A stretch of DNA of 64,000 nt from Patiria miniata (taxonomy: Eukaryota; Echinodermata; Asteroidea; Valvatida; Asterinidae). Position 1 is the first letter of the stretch, and each line of letters begins with the position of its first letter. The notes under the pieces are model-generated. The model did not search any database. It saw nothing but the letters and a program-made list of their open reading frames with translations, and had not been told where the DNA came from. Shown here piece by piece: positions 1 through 10,900 of this stretch. The position numbers were made by a program, and so were the translations under genes. The stretch is taken from assembly GCF_015706575.1 (NCBI RefSeq), contig NW_024037076.1, positions 9,830,777-9,894,776 on the forward strand, in the 5' to 3' direction.

Positions 1-100
1 ATGTACATGTACATTTGACTCTCGCTCCTATCCCCTGTTGTGATAAATGATTCGTTAAAATGCAATGTCTTACGTCATGATTATCTCATAAATGATTACC

Positions 101-415
101 TCAGGAATGATGCCACGAGGCATTATTTTCCACAAAAGTTTCTACTGTCCCTTCGGCTTCGTATTCTACATCAACTGGCAATGCATTTATTGCCCTAAAC
201 CCTTCAACATTAGCCAGGAATTGAGCATATACTTCTCCGGCGTTACAATTTAAACCTTTTTGTGGACAACGTAGTTTTTCTGGTGTACATGTAGTTTGCA
301 TGCAGATAATGCAAGCAGTCCAATCCATGATGACTGTCCTGAAATACGATAGTAACAGTTCACATAAGCAATACAAAGGTAGAATGTTCAAATCAATTAT
401 ACGTTCCAATTGCAA
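101..415 (-). pseudogene. Degenerate N-terminal fragment of a Cys/His-type protein of unknown function
   Basis: An open frame of 104 codons on the - strand. Its second half reads like a protein module: a CIIC pair, a later Cys-Pro, an acidic stretch and a closing NNASWHHS, followed directly by a stop. From memory, a family of uncharacterised marine-invertebrate proteins begins with a similar CxxC...WHxSC pattern; here the position where that Cys would fall is TGA, so I read it as a broken copy. The first 30 residues look hydrophobic but are probably not native. No neighbour supports it, and it could be chance. Recognition is tentative. Confidence 0.25.
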
Positions 416-449
416 AATAATACGTTTTGTGGAAGTTTGTAAACCTGCA

Positions 450-635
450 AAGGGGGCAAGGGCCCCCCCCCAAAAAAAAAAACAACAACAATTTTTATAT
501 ATTTTTTATGTGACATCGCAATAAAGGCAGGCAATGAGTACACCACCATCTTTTCCTAAAAAAAAACCATTGGTTAAAGTGGTCAGAAATTGCCTCAGAT
601 CGCACCACAGAGCATCTAGAATCCAAAAGTCCGAA
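450..635 (-). mobile_element. MITE family copy a (TIR GGGCGGATCC type), partial
   Basis: Shares with the full copies at 17,600 and 45,519 the block that reads, on the - strand, 'gcgatctgaggcaatttctg' and then 'gcctgcctttattgcgatgt'. It ends in a C-run followed by an A-run, as the others do. The terminal GGATCC repeat is not intact here. Non-coding, non-autonomous dispersed repeat; ORFs over it are shadows. Confidence 0.6.
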
Positions 636-639
636 TTGA

Positions 640-890
640 GAAAAAGGTTCGATAGCCCGAATTGAGAATAAGGTTCGATTGTCCGAATGGGCAATACGGT
701 TCGTCAGTATGACTCTTCGGACTATCGGACCTTACTGTTGATTCGGACTATCGGACCTTATTGTCGATTCGGACTATCGGACCTTACTGTTGATTCGGAC
801 TATCGGACCATCATAGAGTCTTTTCGGACTATCGAACCTTATTGTCAATTCGGACTATCGAACCTTCGGACTATTAAACCTTATTTTCAA
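640..890. repeat. Degenerate minisatellite of TTCGGACTATCG units
   Basis: About ten copies of the core TTCGGACTATCGGACCTTA, spaced by 16-17 or about 26-27 bp. Spacers are variants of 'ctgttga' or 'ttgtcaa'. The core is partly self-complementary (GGTTCGATAGTCCGAA on the other strand), and inverted units occur at the left edge. A second array of the same family lies at 2,800-3,055. No coding value is evident. Confidence 0.75.
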
Positions 891-949
891 GCCCACTGGA
901 ACAAACTTTTGCCAGGGGGTGCTGGAATTTCTAAAGGACGGACACAATT

Positions 950-1055
950 AATGCGAACGCGGAGCGCAAAGCCCTTACGGCGTGGCTTAAAGGGTCCCTA
1001 AACGGTTTGGAATATGGATGCTCTGTGGTGCAATATGAGGCAATTCTTGGCCACT
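950..1055 (+). mobile_element. MITE family copy b, partial
   Basis: Contains 'cccttacggcgtgg' and then 'gatgctctgtggtgcaatat' followed by 'gaggcaattctt', matching the interior of the full MITE at 17,600. Both ends are missing. It is followed by a long G homopolymer (1,073-1,140), a likely assembly-sensitive tract. Confidence 0.5.
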
Positions 1056-1072
1056 GTATCAGGCGCGGTTCT

Positions 1073-1500
1073 ACGGGGGGGGGGGGGGGGGGGGGGGGGG
1101 CTGGGGGGGGCTGGGGGGGGGGCTGGGGGGGGGGGCTCTAGCCCCCCCCCAAAATTTTGTCTAGCCCCCCAAAAATAAATTCCGTAAAAAAAGATTTGCA
1201 TTAGCAGAAAGAAGGATTGTGATGTACATGCGAACGGTCTCCCCCTAAAGAAGAAATAGCCGTGACAAGGATGCATTAGTTAATATAGTGTGAATTATTT
1301 TAGGATTTTCTTGGCGCTCCCCATTGAAAATATGGCATGAGCCCCCCCCCCCCCCCCCACCCCACCTATTGATTTTCGGAGGCCTAAGTGTCTGGAAAAA
1401 ATATCCGGTCTACATTTCAGCACGCCTCCCTGAAAAAATTCTGGATCCACCGTGCTAGCCCCCCAAAAATATTGGTTCTAGAACCGCGCCTGTGTCATAT
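1073..1500. repeat. Poly-G/poly-C low-complexity segment flanked by repeat debris
   Basis: G runs interrupted by CT at 1,075-1,135, C runs at 1,141-1,150 and 1,345-1,360, and phrases such as 'agccccccaaaaat' at both ends ('ctagccccccaaaa', 'ggttctagaaccgcgcc'). The left 'caggcgcggttcta' and right 'tagaaccgcgcctg' are inverted, so this looks like a TIR-bounded non-autonomous element of about 450 bp. No gene. Confidence 0.5.
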
Positions 1501-1759
1501 GACTTTTTTAGCAAACGTTTTTGAGATTATAAAGACAATTTATTTCCCTTTTTTTGTTTAGAATATACTGTTGCTCTTATAACGTTTCTACTGTACTGAA
1601 AAGTCGAAAACCCTGTATTTTTATCTCCATTCTTTGTTCCATTTAATTCTGTAAAAAGAATTGTATCATTATGCATGACATCGCATGTAAATATTATTGT
1701 TGCTAGGCTGCTTTCTTACATTTAGTAAATTCCGTCGTGTATGTTTTGATTTATTTTCC

Positions 1760-1850
1760 GAGCCCTTACGGCGTGGGGCCACAGGGCCAGGGGCCTGCTT
1801 TAAGGCCCCGGAAAATGTTGGATTCTGGATGCACTGTGATGAAATATACT
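1760..1850 (+). mobile_element. MITE family copy c, partial
   Basis: Matches the family core: 'cccttacggcgtggggcc', then 'ggattctggatgcactgtga'. No terminal repeats. Non-coding. Confidence 0.4.
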
Positions 1851-2799
1851 GAAGTATATACTTAAACTTATAAAACCCGTAAGGATGTTTTTTTGGTTCA
1901 AGTTAAAACAAAATGGTTCCAGTGGAAGCGGGTGAATTTCTGTTCATAAAAATATTCACATAGGCCTAAACGATGTAGCTCTTGATATATTTGCAGTTTT
2001 ATTTTTTTGTTACAGGGAATGGCAAATATGAAAGACTAACATATCTTTATGTTTATGATCGGTAGGTGGCAAGTTTGGGCCTAGGCTAGGATTTATCGGT
2101 CTACTGAGTTTTTATGAGAAAAAACTTGCAGAGGGTAACACATGAATTGCTTTTTTATTAAAACGAAACTACACTGGAACTAGTTTCAATGGAAGCCCGT
2201 CCCACTCCTATTAGGTTGGGATGTGTGTGTGAACCTTGCTATTTGTTAATGTTGAGTACAGAATGCTAACAACGTCAATGAAACTTTTAAATGAAAAGAA
2301 AAACCTTCAGGGGAAAGGTATGAACTTTGCCCCTATTGAAAGATCGAATGAAAAAAATCGTGGCAAGCATAATCAACTTTGCCACCATTGTCATGGCCGA
2401 GGTTATTTTTTTCGGGTCATAGCTTCCATCACAGCGGAAATATCATAGACATGTCATGATTTTAGATTCATTGAGAGAAATATCGATTCTGCACTGCCTG
2501 AAGATTTAGAAAATACCTCCTCCTGATATTTTACATTGTTACTTTGTGCTAGACGTTCGAAGCGCCGCGCTTAGCCGCGGCAAAACTAGAAACGAACAAA
2601 ACGAAGGAGATATTTGTAGAGCAAGCATAATGTATAGCGCAGCGGCGCAATTTCAACGTCGTAGAACCTTGCTGGCTGGAACACATTTTTGCCCGGGAGT
2701 AGGGGTTGCTGAAGCATATTTCAGCACCCCAATCCAAAAGGTTGGGGGTGCTGCAGCAACCACAGCACCCCCCGTTCCCGCGGGGTTGTTATTTTCGTT
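1851..2799. other. No gene recognised
   Basis: AT-rich unique-looking DNA. The 2,640-2,790 part holds 'gctggaacacatttttgcc' and short inverted 'gggtgct/agcaccc' pieces that recur near 900-935 beside the other TTCGGACTATCG array, so it is probably part of the same composite repeat. Short ORFs lack any domain signature. Confidence 0.5.
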
Positions 2800-3055
2800 T
2801 CAGACTATTGAACCTTCGGACCGATTAACCTTATTCTCAATTCGGACTATTGAACCTTCGGATAAAATAAACCTTCAGACTAATGAACCTTCGGATTAAT
2901 GAACCTTCGGACTATTGCATCAAATGTTCGGATTAACGAACCTTATTTCATTTTCGGACTAACGAACCCCCTCTTATGGAAATTTTGTGCATTTGAACTA
3001 TCGAACCTTCGGACTAAAGAACCTTCGGACTATTGGACCTTCGGACTATCGGGCG
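2800..3055. repeat. Second TTCGGACTATCG/GAACCTTCGGACTA minisatellite array
   Basis: About a dozen degenerate units of 'gaaccttcggactatt' type, mostly 16-19 bp, same family as 640-890 but more diverged. Bordered on the left by the 'gctggaacacatttttgcc' motif that borders the first array on its right. Confidence 0.75.
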
Positions 3056-3685
3056 ACCCCGATGCTTTTTTCATTCACCTAGGGGTTCTTCTCAACAGGA
3101 GATTTCAGTGTTTTCTGCCCACTTCCTATATTTTAAGCTCTGGCAGGAGCCTCTACATGACACTGCACTTAGGTAGTTGGTCAGGCTGTGCCCGGAAAAT
3201 TGACCAATAGTATATGGTGTTTTATATATGCCATCGGCGTCGCATTTTTCAGCTCTGGCAGGGATAATTTCATCAATTTTTGGCAAGACTTTTACGCAAG
3301 ACTTCTTGCAACACGGCCAGAGCTAATATTGTGCACACTCGCATTTTTACTTTATAAGACAAAGTCTCGCGCGCGTTAAATCCATATAGCCCTATGCATG
3401 ATCTGCTATGCAACTCTTATGATTATACCGTCCATCAGCAGAAGGCTGCAGCTGTCACCTGTCAGAGAGCTGCTCAAACCACTGGACAAGGATTTGCAAT
3501 AATGTTAGCAGACTGTGTTTTTTACAATCAAAACTTCACGGGGGCGTGGGCTCAATTCGCTCATCTCATGCAAAAAGTGTCATAGATAAACTTGACCTTT
3601 GTGAGATATCTAAAAATCCATTTATACATCTGTTAAAAATAAAACTTTTGCGACGCCTCAGTCTCTTTTTACAATGAGACCACCA

Positions 3686-3919
3686 TACACTGCAAAAACT
3701 GTTTTTAGTAATTTAACACTTTTCTTCACGTTTTCTTGCTATATGTAATATTACTAATACTTGTAAACATGTTAAAATACTAAACTTGTTCAGCGTATAA
3801 GCGTTTTGCAAGTTAATATGGATGTCTATAGGAATTGGATACGTAATGTTTAGCAGCTGAACATGTTTACAAACTGATAGCAAAATTGTTTGTCATTGCT
3901 AAACACACTTTTTAGAGTA
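3686..3919. mobile_element. Candidate short TIR element (MITE)
   Basis: Begins 'tacactgcaaaaactg' and ends 'cactttttagagta'; the ends are imperfect inverted repeats, flanked by TA-like dinucleotides as in Tc1/mariner-type MITEs. The interior repeats 'aacatgtttacaa'-type words in both orientations. No coding. The call rests only on the terminal symmetry. Confidence 0.35.
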
Positions 3920-5550
3920 CTGGCATAGTGGTGGATTTGCCAGTGATATCCGAAACAATTTAGTTTTTTTTCAAGTTTGCAATAAAGTGTAATCAAAGGC
4001 AGTCTGTAATTACTTGTCAATTCTATACACAGACCACATTAAAAATCTGTCGAATTTAAAGATAAACTTAGTGATGCTATCGAAGAAATCTTGTGAATGT
4101 AAAGAAACTATTGTAACTGGTGAATTGCATTGCGATGTTTCAGAAGAAGATGATATAATAATGAACTCAAAACCAATTATATTCCTTGCTTTAATTTTGT
4201 TAAAAATGACGCCCAACCCCTGTTACTGGATCCACTCATACTATCATCGATCTCATCGATCTCATTTATGAAGGTTGAAAGTGATCATCTGCTTTCCCAC
4301 TGTCAAAATAAAATTTGTGTTGTTGTAAAATGCATTTATCTACTTTTCTTCTTTATACACGTACCTCCCCCCCCCCCCACCCAAGCGGATGTCCGTGCCC
4401 TCAGGTGAACTGAACAAAAATAATTAATCATTTTGCCTCGATCAGTGCCCTCCTTGAAGAACTAATTGTTCACCCCCATGCGGCCCCCTAGAATTTTAAC
4501 CCTACTTACGCCGCCGCTCGACACCAAGCTAGTTTCAAATTTCCTCGCCTTGAATATATATTTGGACTTTTACCGTGATGTACAAACCTATAGACGGCTT
4601 CATAAGTGACCCAATATGCATCTGTGTTTTACTTCACATTCATTCGTGTTAAGTTTCGTCAGTTTCTCAAGAAAAACTGATGGGGGAATATTTTCATCTT
4701 CTTTTAAATCAGGCATACTTTGAAGTTTATGTTGAAATCCTCTCGTAGATAGTGATATGAAAATATCTTTAAAAATCAGGTTCTTGGGAACATGCCAACA
4801 TAATCTGCCCAATCCCATTATGCCATATTGTTGTGCTTGGTACAGATATATCAATGGTGGAGAGTAGGGCCTGTTGTGGGATTTTCCCTTTTTATTATTA
4901 CTATTGTTATGTTTTTACAAACAAAGTTCGTGCAATTTGAATAGAATGTGTCACGGGGCCATGGTATTTCACAAATCGCACTGACTACTGCATTTCAGTC
5001 TGAGTTGCGGCTGAACAATAGACTGTTATCGCAATGTCGAAAAAACTTTGTTAGGGACGCCGAGCGTATTCGATTCATATCAGTGGGGGGATTGAAACTT
5101 ATTTGGGGTGTCTGGTTGGCGCAGTGTATTTTGTCTGTGACCCTGCGGGTTTGGTTTTCATGTAGCACTAGTTCAACGTCACTTCATGTCCGATCGTTCA
5201 GTACAGACTTTTAGCCGACCTTCAGTACCATGACTTTTTGCCGACCTTTGCAGCGACTTCTATATGGTTCTTGAAACCTAAACTATATTTTAAAGGAACT
5301 TCATTTAAGCGTCTCTAACTACAGATGGGATGGTTGTAGCAATTTGACTGGACCCTACAATCGTGCATTAAATCGTGCATTAAATGATAGACATGGGTCG
5401 GATTGAATATGAAACAAACATCCCCAGGCAGTAGTTCGTTCAACCTTTTTGACATTTGCATGGAATCCTTCGTATGCATGACAAACAAGCAACGCAGGAA
5501 ATCTACAAACCTATCTAGGCAGTGAGCCAGGCAACTTCTCAATTAATTTT
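3920..5550. other. No gene recognised
   Basis: AT-rich DNA with short ORFs on both strands (for example 4,014-4,271 and 4,600-4,854). None shows Cys patterns, repeats or splice-bounded modules like those of the main gene, and several overlap one another antisense. A C-run lies at 4,370. Confidence 0.5.
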
Positions 5551-5554
5551 TCAT

Positions 5555-6055
5555 CGGTATTTTTTTTTACCAATGATTAAAGTAATTATCAATTTAGCTA
5601 TTAACGAATATAATGCAAGAAATATAATACGGAAATAACATTCAGTGTTTAAACTTTACAAATACAATAAGAAACTACCTTGGACTTTCTTTCAAGCCTG
5701 GTACCATTCTTCAGGCCAAGAGGAACGATTGCGATCGGTCAGTGTTGGAGGCATGAGCTTGAAATCCTCATTCTGATTGGCCAATATTGGCAGAGACGTA
5801 TAGTACACATAACCATGAGTCATGAAATTGGTATCTAAAAATGTATCAAACTATCTTCACTCTTATAAGCTTTAAAAAAAAATCGTTGAAAGACTTATAT
5901 TGCCTTTAGCCTAACACACAAGTCGTGTAGGTAGAATCGAAACGTTAAGTCATCTAATTTTGTTTGTTGTGTATATTTCAGGCCAATTCAGTCAGCAAGC
6001 AGCCTACTGCTGTTGTTGTATTAATTTTCGTAATTATTTCAAATCACAAAATGTG
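5555..6055 (+). repeat. Dispersed repeat R1, copy 1
   Basis: About 450-500 bp that recurs in the same orientation at 9,455-9,930. Shared landmarks are 'ctttctttcaagcctg', 'aggccaagag', 'catctaattttgtttg', and at the right end 'tcagtcagcaagca' followed by 'cctactgctg'. A third, short piece of the right end lies at 20,318-20,395. Non-coding by eye; class unknown. Confidence 0.65.
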
Positions 6056-6289
6056 GGAAAATAACTGGATATAAATATTGAACAATGTATCGAAAGGGAT
6101 GATGTATCCATCCTCAGCCATACTTTGCATGCATTGGCTCATAACACCTTCAACTATGTCGCTATATTGTATGCACTATTATTTAACCCAGATAATATTT
6201 TTTTATTGGCATGGTGAAGATAACACAAATGTGAAGTGTAATCATACCTTTCATGACGAACATTTCTTCGATTTGTAGTTAATAGCGAA

Positions 6290-6800
6290 GTTGCAGTTTC
6301 GAAGAGTTTATTTCGGGCTAATGGCAAATATTTCGTCCAGCTCCACATTTAAGAGAAAATGTCAATAATACCGTTAAAATCTATTTTGTTGCATAATTGA
6401 ATAATTATTAAATGTTTAGAATCAAAAACGTTCCTATTCTAGACAGTTCATTTTGGGTTAATAGCTTAATATGATTCAAATATCTGCAAATAAGTCTTTC
6501 AGCTTCACATTTAGGGAATTTATGGAAAACTTGGTGATGCCTTGAAAACCAGTTTGTTAGCATAGAACGTTGGATGCGGCCAAAGCGTTGTTTTTTCTTC
6601 ATAATTTCATACTTAATTACCATAACAATGAAACCTTTGAATTTATTAACTTTTTGTTATTGAAGACTTTTTAGGTTAATTGCATAATTCGATTTTTCCA
6701 GCTCCACATTAACAAAAATTCCGTGACAAACCATTTTGTTTTCTTATTTGCATATTTAATTACACATATGTACCATAATTATTAAATTCCGATTTTAGAT
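6290..6800. repeat. Degenerate tandem repeat, period near 190-200 bp
   Basis: Three loosely similar segments, each with 'gggctaat/gggttaat', then 'ccagctccacattta', then 'ttttgtt.gcataattga'. Landmark 'ccacatt' occurs near 6,342, 6,507 and 6,704. Strongly AT-rich and non-coding. Confidence 0.35.
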
Positions 6801-6916
6801 TAATGAAATAAATAATCCTTCAGCATGACATGGAAAATATCAGTGATATCTTTAAAAAAAAATCATTGTTAGCATTAAGCATTGAATATAATGACCAAAG
6901 TAGGTTTATTTGATGC

Positions 6917-7145
6917 ATGCAACAACCACTCGATGACCAAGCATCGCTCCAGGACCGATCACCACTCCAGGACCAACCACCACTCCAGTACCAACAACCG
7001 CTCCTGTTCCAACCACCACTCCATGACCAACCAACACTCCAGGACCAACCAACACTCCAAGACCATCCACCACTCCAGTACCAACCACCACTCCTGCTCA
7101 AACCACCACTCCAGGACCAACCACCGATCCAGCAGGCATGACTTT
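6917..7145 (+). pseudogene. Relic mucin exon (Thr/Pro repeat) with in-frame stops
   Basis: The 18-bp mucin unit (ACCACCACTCCAGGACCA and variants) runs through here, but in the TTPGP frame the repeat is interrupted by TGA at about 6,933-6,935 and again near 7,022, and it ends in a TGA after AGMTFV. No acceptor/donor pair keeps it open. Known context: the intact relatives are exons at 35,806-38,666. I read this as a dead copy of that cassette near the 5' part of the same gene. Long ORFs in the other frames (Trp/Gly- or His/Ser-rich) are artefacts of the repeat. Confidence 0.6.
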
Positions 7146-7480
7146 TGTCTGAAATCAGACTTGTTGAGTCTGAGAGAAAGACATTATCAATATAGAAAGA
7201 GGAGCACCTTTTATACCTGTCATCAAATTTTAAGACTTTTAATAAATTGACAATCTCAACCCTGCTGCAAGACCAACCACCACTCCAGGACCAATCACCG
7301 CTCCAGGACCAACCACCGTTCCAGGACCAACCACCGTTCCAGCAGGCATGACTTTTGTCTGAAATCAGACTTGTTGAGTCTGAGAGAAAGACATTATCAA
7401 TATAGAAAGAGGAGCACCTTTTATACCTGTCATCAAATTTTAAGACTTTTAATAAATTGACAATCTTAACCCTGCTGCAG
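7065..7480 (+). repeat. Tandem duplication, about 210-bp unit
   Basis: The block starting 'gcaggcatgacttttgtctg' at 7,132 recurs at 7,342 almost base for base through 'aataaattgacaatct' and 'aaccctgctgca'. Each unit joins the end of a mucin repeat to the same intron-like tail. One change matters: the first unit ends 'ctgcaag' and the second 'ctgcag', giving only the second a frame-compatible acceptor for exon 7,481. Confidence 0.85.
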
Positions 7481-7549
7481 GACCAACCACTGTTCCAGGA
7501 CCAACCACCGTTCCAGGACCAACCACCACTTTAGAACCGAGCACCCCAG
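7481..7549 (+). CDS. Short Thr/Pro mucin exon, most 5' exon found
   Basis: Bounded by 'ctgctgcag' and 'CCCAG|gtgagt'; 69 bp, phase 1-1, three PTTVPG-type units ending LEPSTP. The ending resembles LEPSTTDEF of the intact mucin exons at 36,027 and 37,736, and the following intron (to about 7,800) also resembles the introns after 36,027 and 36,958, so it is a paralogous cassette. It could be part of the relic rather than a used exon. Confidence 0.45.
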
Positions 7550-7959
7550 GTGAGTTTGATAAGCGATGATAATTATCATCCAAAAAAGACCATCAGTCTT
7601 TGTGAAAGTGTTTGCTTTTGATGTGGCACGTTTTGCTAATCTTTTACATGGGTTGAGTTTTTTTTTTACAATAAATGCAAATTAGTGTGGGAACCGCACA
7701 ACTCAAATATACTAGACTGATAAAATTTAACATGGGTTTATTGTAAAAAGTACATGCATACAAGGTTAAGAAAACAAATGCAGAGAGCAGCACATATTTT
7801 CTTCTTGATTATTAGCGTACACTATAGGACAGTGCTTTGTAAGATAATGTTTATTTGGAGGATAATGTACAATATGATCATGTGGACCGTAGAAGAAAGG
7901 TATGCCAAGTGGTGCCAAGGGGTGTACCCTAAGACAGTATTTTATGGGTAATATATATT

Positions 7960-7998
<39 letters not shown>

Positions 7999-10900
7999 GA
8001 CAATGGGGTGTCCACGGAGAGGTAGTACCTTTGGTTTGCAAACCTGGCAACGGCACTTAGTATGAACAGGAGCACTGGTCCTCATGTGGCTCCCAACTCT
8101 CACAACCGGCTCTGTGAACATCTCAGCCGCAAGGCATAAAAAGAGGGTGGGGAGAGAGGTGTCCAGAAAGTTTAGCTAAACAGGCGGCGTAAGGTTGCCT
8201 GATGTGGGAGACTTAGAATTCAAAGAAATCACCGAATTTACATGTAAGAAAACTTTTGACATTTTCATCAATAATAAGTGACATTTTCACAGCAGCCCAG
8301 TGTGCTGGTTTCATGATTTTCCTCAGGTAATTTGAATTAGAATACAAATTTTGAATTGTTCTCGCCGGGCAGACTGGTGTTCGCCCGGTTTTAGATTAGA
8401 TAATGTAGTGTCTTGGACACAGTGTAATCACAAGGCATGTTCGTAAGCAAAAGCAACGCAAAATAAATTTCTTGTCAAAGATTGCAGACGACCGAAAAGG
8501 ATGAAAGCCTTTGTTTTGTTATTTAAATAAAACACTCAAAAGTCAAAATTAGCAGAGAAAATTGCCAAAGAGCACGTGTATTATCTTTCATTAAATTAAT
8601 CAATTTTCATGCGCATGTAATATCACTCATCAGGAAATGGATAACAGTGAAGCAACCAGATAACTTCAGTGTGTACATACATACCCATGAGGCCAATATT
8701 CTGATTTTAATGTGTATGTTCTCCCAAGTAATTCAAATCACAGTGATTTAAAATACACAAACAAACCTGCTTACATCAATTAAATGATAATTAAAATAAA
8801 TTTAATACAAAAAAATGATAGAAATATCTCTCACATCCAGAAATATTAAGCAGCCAAAGGAAAAACGAAGGCACGAAACAACTTAATTGTTATTGAATAT
8901 GGCATGGTCACTCTGGCCGTTTTAAAGTCCATATCATTAGTGCACTGCCATGAACGCAACTTTTTGTGTCAGGGATACGATACCCTAATATATATCCTGT
9001 AAAATTCCATGTTATTTGTTTCCATAGAAAAGGTGTGTGTGCACAAATGCAAATGCAGAAATGCTCTTTGTGTAGATGATGAAAACATGCGAATAGTTAA
9101 ACTGCCCTAAAAGAAATAGTTCTATCAACCTTTCTTTTTTATGGTTGGTGACCCCTTTCGTCAAACGACAAAGGCGTCCGCGTCACTACAGAATAAAAAA
9201 AGGATAAAAAAGAGTTACGATGTCTATTTTTTATTTAAAAAAAAATTGTATTACTATTATTTTGTTTTCCAAAAATAGGACGTATTTACTCACTCACATT
9301 TTCCGGGTAGAAATCACGCAGTGCTATGCGTACTTATATTGGTATGGATGACAATCAAGTAACACAGCCTACGCACAAATCAGATCTAAAGAGGAATGAA
9401 CCTGTCAAACTATGCATGATTTATTGTTCAGTTTTTCCCCAAACTTAACATTTTATCAATTTACCTGCAAAAAATGCAATATATATAATACGTAAAATAA
9501 AATTCAGCTTTTAAATTTTAGAAGTAAGAGAAGAAACAATCGTAGGCTTTCTTTCAAGCCTGATGGTATCATTTATCAGGCCAAGAGTAACGAATGTGAT
9601 TGGGTAGTGATGGAGGCGTGAGGCAGAAATTCTGATTCTTATTGGCCCATAATTTATTGGCAGGGACATATAGTCCATGGGACCATTAGTCATGAAACTA
9701 GTATCTACAAAGGGATTTCTCAAACACTCTTTAAACTAACTAAGCTTTAAAAACTATTTATTAAAACATTATTTTGCCTTCGACATACATAGAATGAAAG
9801 CGTTAGGCCATCTAATTTTGTTTGATTTGTATAATTATTTCAGGTCAATCGAGTCAGCAAGCAACCTGCAGCAATTTTATTCAATTTCATAAGTATATAT
9901 GAAATAAAAAAATGTGGGAAAGATGAACACTAAACATGGAATTAATATTTAGTAATCATCTTTTTCTACGTTTTATAAGTAAAGTTATAAACATATTGAT
10001 TTGCAATGAAGAATAAAAACAAAGTTTTAACTGGTTCAGCCACATAGGTTTGTTTTATTATCGAATTCCCCTGCCGTAGCCTTCCGACGGGGATACCGTT
10101 AGCATGCTCTGCATATCAGTCGTTGGAGCGTATTCGAACCCCGATCTCATGTTGAATGAACACGAGAGTGAGGCTTTGAATGATGAGAACCAACACGTGG
10201 ACGGTGTTCGCGAACAGGATTTTAACTCCCCTTTTTGGAAGTAGATGAACAACGTCATAAACAAACATGGCGGACCTAGGTTTCTACCGCAATGCGCGTT
10301 ATTTGTTTTTGGTACATATAAAAACGAAAACAATCATTCTGTGCAGCAGCAGTAATGATTAAAAACCAGAATTGTACGTTATCATTATAGTTGGCCTGTC
10401 TTTGACATTTCATTGTAGCTGTTCCAGTATTAAAATTATATTCGAAAAAATAGCGACTGCCATCTTGAAGTTTCGCACAGCTGCACTACACAGGTACTGT
10501 AGAGTTCGCAAGGGCGTCTTTTTTTCTGTAGTTTTCATTTTGGGCTCCATACCGCCGACCCTGTATGGAATACCATTTGCAAAAAAAAAAAAAAAAAAAG
10601 AAATAGAAAAGAAAAAAAAAGAATCCAAAATTCAGCCAATCAGGCTCTGTGTTAATTGAAAGCTATTGACAATGAAGGCCAGATTTTTTTCGCGAAGTAC
10701 GTCGTAAATAGCAACCAGTGGAATTACCAGAAGATGATAGAATGTTGCCTCTTATCATAATTATTAGGTGTCCATAGTATGTTTTTACTGGTATGTCAAC
10801 TCATGGCTGCCACTACATCAAAAACTTTACACAATGACCACCATGGTGCCATAATATAAGTGAACTACATCTTGCCAAATACGGTTTTATTATTTTATTC

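Noticed and set aside
5315..6348. Several 60-75 codon ORFs on both strands
   Set aside because: Lie in AT-rich or repeat sequence, no domain pattern, no splice partner.
6820..7250. Trp/Ser/Gly-rich and His/Ser-rich ORFs at the 7-kb repeat
   Set aside because: Off-frame or antisense readings of the relic mucin repeat.
10100..10180. tRNA or tRNA-derived SINE around 'gtattcgaaccccg'
   Set aside because: No acceptor or anticodon stem forms on either strand and no A box lies at the right distance.
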